Below, piece by piece: positions 61,206 through 64,000 of a stretch of 64,000 nt of DNA (position 1 is the stretch's first letter; every line of letters begins with the position of its first letter). This DNA comes from Mesorhizobium sp. B2-1-1. GTDB lineage: Bacteria > Pseudomonadota > Alphaproteobacteria > Rhizobiales > Rhizobiaceae. A program made the position numbers and the translations under genes. The stretch covers positions 5,525,501 to 5,589,500 of the forward strand of contig NZ_CP083954.1 in the NCBI RefSeq assembly GCF_006442975.2. The letters are read 5' to 3'. The notes below the pieces were generated by a model. That model was given only the letters and a program-made list of their open reading frames with translations, had not been told where the DNA came from and ran no database searches.

Positions 61206-61470
61206 CTAAAGGCTGGCTTCGAGCATCGCTTCATAACCGGTGTCGGATGCAACGCGCGGGTTGGTCAGGTGGCTGTGGTCCTTCAAGGCGCCCCGGACGA
61301 TGTCGGGGAACATCGCGCGCCACGCCCAGTTGGGCCAAGCCCGTCGGCAAGCCGAGCCGCTCGGTCGTGGCGCGCACGGACGGCCCCCCTCGGCCCCGCT
61401 GGCCAGGTCCATCGCCTTGCCCATGCGGCACCCTGGCGGATACAGCGCTGACCGGCGCGGTCGCGCCGAC
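61206..61470 (-). pseudogene. iron alcohol dehydrogenase C-terminal remnant
   Basis: Reading upstream from TAG 61206-61208 gives FPDIVRGALKDHSHLTNPRV and YEAMLEASL, the standard C-terminus of an iron-type alcohol dehydrogenase. Earlier pieces (MGKAMDLASGAEG, then in another frame TTERLGLPTGLAQLG) continue it with a frameshift. The N-terminal ~300 residues are absent. It lies between the ALDH remnant and the LysR gene. Confidence 0.7.
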
Positions 61471-61477
61471 CTGATGC

Positions 61478-62404
61478 TCAGGACTGGCGATGGACCAATT
61501 CGTCGATCAGCAGTTTGGCGGCGGGCGGAACCCACGCCCCCTTGCGGGTGACGAGCTCATAGGCCTCGCTTCGCGACGCCAGGGCCAGCGGCAGGATGCG
61601 CGTCATCTGCCGGTACGCGAAGAACTGCGCGACTTCGATCGACACCAGGGCCACGAAGGACGGGTTGGCCTGCAGCAGCGCCAGCGTCGCAAAAGCGGAG
61701 GTCGTCTCGAGCAGGTGCTGCGGGAACCGGATCCCGCAATCGCGGTATTCGCGTTCGAGCAAGAGCCGCATCGGCATGTTCGCGCGGTATACCACCCATC
61801 GGTATGGCGCCAGCTCCTGCAGGGTTAGCTTCTTCGCGTGTCGCAGCGGATGGCCGACGTTCGCGATCACCGCGAGCGTTTCATCCTGGAGCTTCACGCT
61901 GTCGTAGACCTGCGGCGCCTGGCTGATGGTCGTGCGGCAGATCGCCAGGTCGAGCCGGCCGGCTTCGAGCTGGGCCAGCAGGGCGGCGCTGGTGTCCTCG
62001 ACGATCTCGACGGACAAGTCGGCCTGCCGCGCAACGAGCGCGGAGATGGCATCGGTGAGCAGCGGCACCGCGCCCATGATGACGCCGGCCGCCACCCGCC
62101 CGCCCTGGCCACGCATGATTCCGACGATCTCGTCGCGCAGGTGCGCGAGATCCGTCTGGATCAGACGCGCATAGCGGATCACGCAATGGCCGACGGCATT
62201 GGGCTCCAGGCCCCGGTTGGTGCGAACGAACAGCGGCGTGCCGAAGGTCGTCTCGATTTCCTGCAATGCCTTGCTCGCGCCCGGTTGCGTCAACGCGACC
62301 TGCTGCGATGCCTTCAAAAGCGAGCCGTGCTCGCCCAGCGCGACTAGGAGCCGCAGCTGTTTCAGGTGGAGCCTGGAAATGATCGAGTGGAGCGGTGGGG
62401 TCAT
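61478..62404 (-). CDS. LysR-family transcriptional regulator
   Basis: A 308-residue regulator. The HTH region (residues ~14-72) reads LKQLRLLVALGEHGSLLKAS, QQVALTQPGASKALQEIETT, FGTPLFVRTNRGLEP. The effector domain has VAAGVIMGAVPLLTDAISAL and DLAICRTTISQAP. It is complete, and its 5' end is the source or sister of the fragment at 58259-58467. The genes it once controlled may be the decayed ALDH and alcohol dehydrogenase next to it. Unlike its neighbours it shows no lesions. Confidence 0.92.
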   Translation of the reverse strand: MTPPLHSIISRLHLKQLRLLVALGEHGSLLKASQQVALTQPGASKALQEIETTFGTPLFVRTNRGLEPNAVGHCVIRYARLIQTDLAHLRDEIVGIMRGQGGRVAAGVIMGAVPLLTDAISALVARQADLSVEIVEDTSAALLAQLEAGRLDLAICRTTISQAPQVYDSVKLQDETLAVIANVGHPLRHAKKLTLQELAPYRWVVYRANMPMRLLLEREYRDCGIRFPQHLLETTSAFATLALLQANPSFVALVSIEVAQFFAYRQMTRILPLALASRSEAYELVTRKGAWVPPAAKLLIDELVHRQS

Positions 62405-62440
62405 GCCTGGATTGCGTAAATGTTATATCGAGATCACATC
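62231..62440 (-). repeat. direct repeat (LysR 5' end), copy 2
   Basis: This ~210-bp segment matches 58259-58467 in direct orientation with only scattered differences. It spans the first 58 codons of the intact LysR gene and 36 nt of its promoter region. Confidence 0.8.
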
Positions 62441-63112
62441 GACCGCAAGGATTTCAAATGAAGATCATTGGCGGTTTCGCCACCGAACAGCGGAACCCGC
62501 GTGGGGCCAACCCCGCCGCTGTACCAACAGCGCGTCGGGCGAACCAGGACCCGCCAGTGCGTGGAAGGCCTCGGCGCTCGACGGCCGCGAAGGCGCCGAT
62601 CGTCGTTCCGACAGTGCCGTGGGTCGCAGCAAGATGCGTAAGCTCGTCTGCCAAGTCGGCCGCCGTCTCGTCATCCCGGGCAAGCCCCCAGGGCATCGAG
62701 AACTCCGACGACGCTCGCCTCGTCAGAAGATCCTCCGCGGGCCGAGTTGCCAGCCAGCGCCAAGCCAATTCGGCCGGCGGGACCGACGTCGTCTCCAGGT
62801 CGCGTCAGCAGAACGGCATCACGAAGTGCCGCTTCATCGTCTACACCCCCACTGCCGCGCCGTTACCGCCGCCGCAGAAAGTTTTTTGACGAAAACTGCT
62901 CGTTTTCAATCTCTCCGACCAAGATTGACCACATTGATTAGTATATTCGGTCAAAAATCGGTCAAAATAATTCTAACGAAGCCAAAACGGTGGGAATTCG
63001 CCCACCAAGATGACAAACGATTGGGCTTGCTGGAAGGATTCATGATATTTGCGGCAGATCGCTCGCCGTGATTCAGGCGAGCGCGTTTGCGACGCCGTGC
63101 GGAGATACAAAC
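62405..63112. other. LysR-DeoR intergenic region, no confident gene
   Basis: The first half (62458-62890) is GC-rich and has long frames on both strands. One starts at ATG 62458 with AAGGATTTCAA upstream (MKIIGGFATEQRNP); another lies opposite (RDDETAADLADELTHLAATH). None shows a family I recognise, and the region may be a decayed gene divergent from LysR. The second half (62890-63110) is AT-rich and looks like the promoter of the DeoR gene, with paired CGGTCAAAA boxes. Confidence 0.45.
62948..62967 (+). promoter_or_regulatory. paired CGGTCAAAA boxes upstream of deoR-type gene
   Basis: CGGTCAAAA occurs at 62948-62956 and again at 62959-62967, 11 bp apart, or about one helical turn. They sit in an AT-rich stretch ~146 nt before the DeoR-type start. 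Direct repeats spaced by a helical turn suit a regulator's operator, perhaps autoregulation. Inferred from pattern only. Confidence 0.45.
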
Positions 63113-64000
63113 GTGGCTAGGAATGTCCGAAAATCAGCGGTGGAGGACATGGCGCCCTCGGCGTCCGCCGGGTCACGGGAAGACGATGGCGGGCGCGGAC
63201 GGGTCGATTTGATTCCAGCCAAGCGTCATGCCTTCATTCTCGAATGCCTCAAACGGCAAGGAGCTGTAGGCGTTCAGGAACTCATCGATCTCATCGGCGC
63301 ATCGCCTTCGACCATCCGGCGCGATCTCGAGATGCTTGAACGGCAGGGAGCACTGGAGCGAACGCATGGCGGGGCGATGCTTCAGCGCACGGAACTCGCC
63401 ACCTTCGAGCCGGATCTCGCCACCGCGGCGCATTTCGCCAGGGCAGAGAAAGAGGCCATCGGTGCCGCCATGATGTCGGAACTCCGCGCCGGCCAAAGCG
63501 TCATTTTCGACGCAAGCACGACCGTGCTGGAAGTCGCCCGCGCCATCGCCGCGGCGCCTATTCCGCTTACCGCCGTTACCAACAGCCTCGCGATCGCGCA
63601 GATACTTGCAACCGTGCCGGAAGTACGCCTCGTCATGCTTGGAGGCACCTGCAAGCCAGGCTCACTGACCCTGGTCGGCCAGCCCGGCGAGAATTTCCTG
63701 CGAACCATCCACGCCGATGTGGCCATTCTTGGGACCCATGCCATCACCGGAGACATGCTCACGGAGACCTCGCTAGAGGTTGCGGCGATGAAGCAGGCGA
63801 TGATCGCGGCGGCGCGCCGTGTCGTCGTGCTTGCGGACAATTCGAAGTTCACTGCCCCCAATTTCTGCACCATCTGCCGTCTGGCCGATATCCACCAGAT
63901 CATTACCGACGAGGGCATCGATCAAGCTCACCTCACCAATCTTCGGACGCTCGATGTGAACGTCCGCGTCGTGCGCGTCAGCCGTCCAGGTTCTTCAGTT
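63113..64000 (+). CDS. DeoR/GlpR-family transcriptional regulator, 3' end cut by window
   Basis: The frame is open to the right edge (~296 codons seen). The N-terminal HTH is RHAFILECLKRQGAVGVQEL, IDLIGASPSTIRRDLEMLER and GALERTHGGAML, the DeoR signature. The sugar-phosphate-binding domain follows: SVIFDASTTVLEVARAI, LTAVTNSLAIAQIL, VRLVMLGGTCKPGSLTLVG, then MKQAMIAAARRVVVLADNSK. GTG 63113 has GGAG eight bases upstream; ATG 63149 is an alternative. It probably controls sugar or sugar-acid genes beyond the window. Confidence 0.9.
   Translation, partial: MARNVRKSAVEDMAPSASAGSREDDGGRGRVDLIPAKRHAFILECLKRQGAVGVQELIDLIGASPSTIRRDLEMLERQGALERTHGGAMLQRTELATFEPDLATAAHFARAEKEAIGAAMMSELRAGQSVIFDASTTVLEVARAIAAAPIPLTAVTNSLAIAQILATVPEVRLVMLGGTCKPGSLTLVGQPGENFLRTIHADVAILGTHAITGDMLTETSLEVAAMKQAMIAAARRVVVLADNSKFTAPNFCTICRLADIHQIITDEGIDQAHLTNLRTLDVNVRVVRVSRPGSSV

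Noticed and set aside
62395-62889. Possible gene divergent from LysR (MKIIGG...)
   Set aside because: A ribosome site is present, but the translation is Ser/Arg/Pro-rich and unrecognised; recorded as an intergenic region with a possible decayed gene.

Overview
This is a high-GC alphaproteobacterial segment, probably from a Mesorhizobium-like member of the Rhizobiales. The inference rests on the Ti-type traD/traC/oriT/traA mobilization module, the alphaproteobacterial curli locus with csgH, the three-gene pntA/pntAB/pntB transhydrogenase, several TRAP/sugar-acid catabolic genes, and many GTG/TTG starts. I saw no rRNA, tRNA or CRISPR array.

Left part (1-17.9 kb), mobile and defensive. The 3' end of a McrC-like gene lies at the left edge. 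Facing it is a four-gene minus-strand cassette: a 1,266-residue protein with a C-terminal PD-(D/E)XK nuclease, a small overlapping ORF, a PLD-SNF2 helicase and an Eco57I-type adenine methylase. A coupled gamma-glutamylcyclotransferase-like gene follows, broken by three in-frame stops. Next come the traD-traC / oriT / traA module, an AlpA-type regulator, a complete IS481-family element and a 28-codon integrase stub. I read this as a decayed mobilizable island.

17.9-27.0 kb is one minus-strand curli (functional amyloid) locus: two ~720-residue curlin-repeat proteins, csgF, csgG, two small curlins, csgH and a secreted Inh/SH3 protein. No csgD or csgE is visible.

27-52 kb interleaves three themes. 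(a) Catabolism of an organic or sugar acid: TRAP transporter dctP/dctQ/dctM, a secreted cupin, a D-2-hydroxyacid dehydrogenase, an iron alcohol dehydrogenase, an SDR, a DUF1330 protein, an IclR regulator and an IlvD/Edd dehydratase, with similar palindromes in five of the promoter regions. (b) Type II secretion genes gspK, prepilin peptidase, gspD and gspE. (c) A Zrg-like operon (DUF2946, DUF2796, ABC ATPase, FtsX-like permease, DUF3299) and pntA/pntAB/pntB, in which pntAB is frameshifted.

52.3-57.8 kb holds the remaining T2SS genes (gspL, M, C/N-like, F, G, H, I, J) in one overlapping operon. The T2SS is therefore split into three blocks with metabolic cargo between them.

57.8-64 kb is a scarred region: an IS6-family remnant, a LysR 5' fragment duplicated in direct orientation about 4 kb away, a Tat-exported flavoprotein, remnants of an aldehyde dehydrogenase and an iron alcohol dehydrogenase, an intact LysR regulator, and a DeoR/GlpR regulator running off the right edge.
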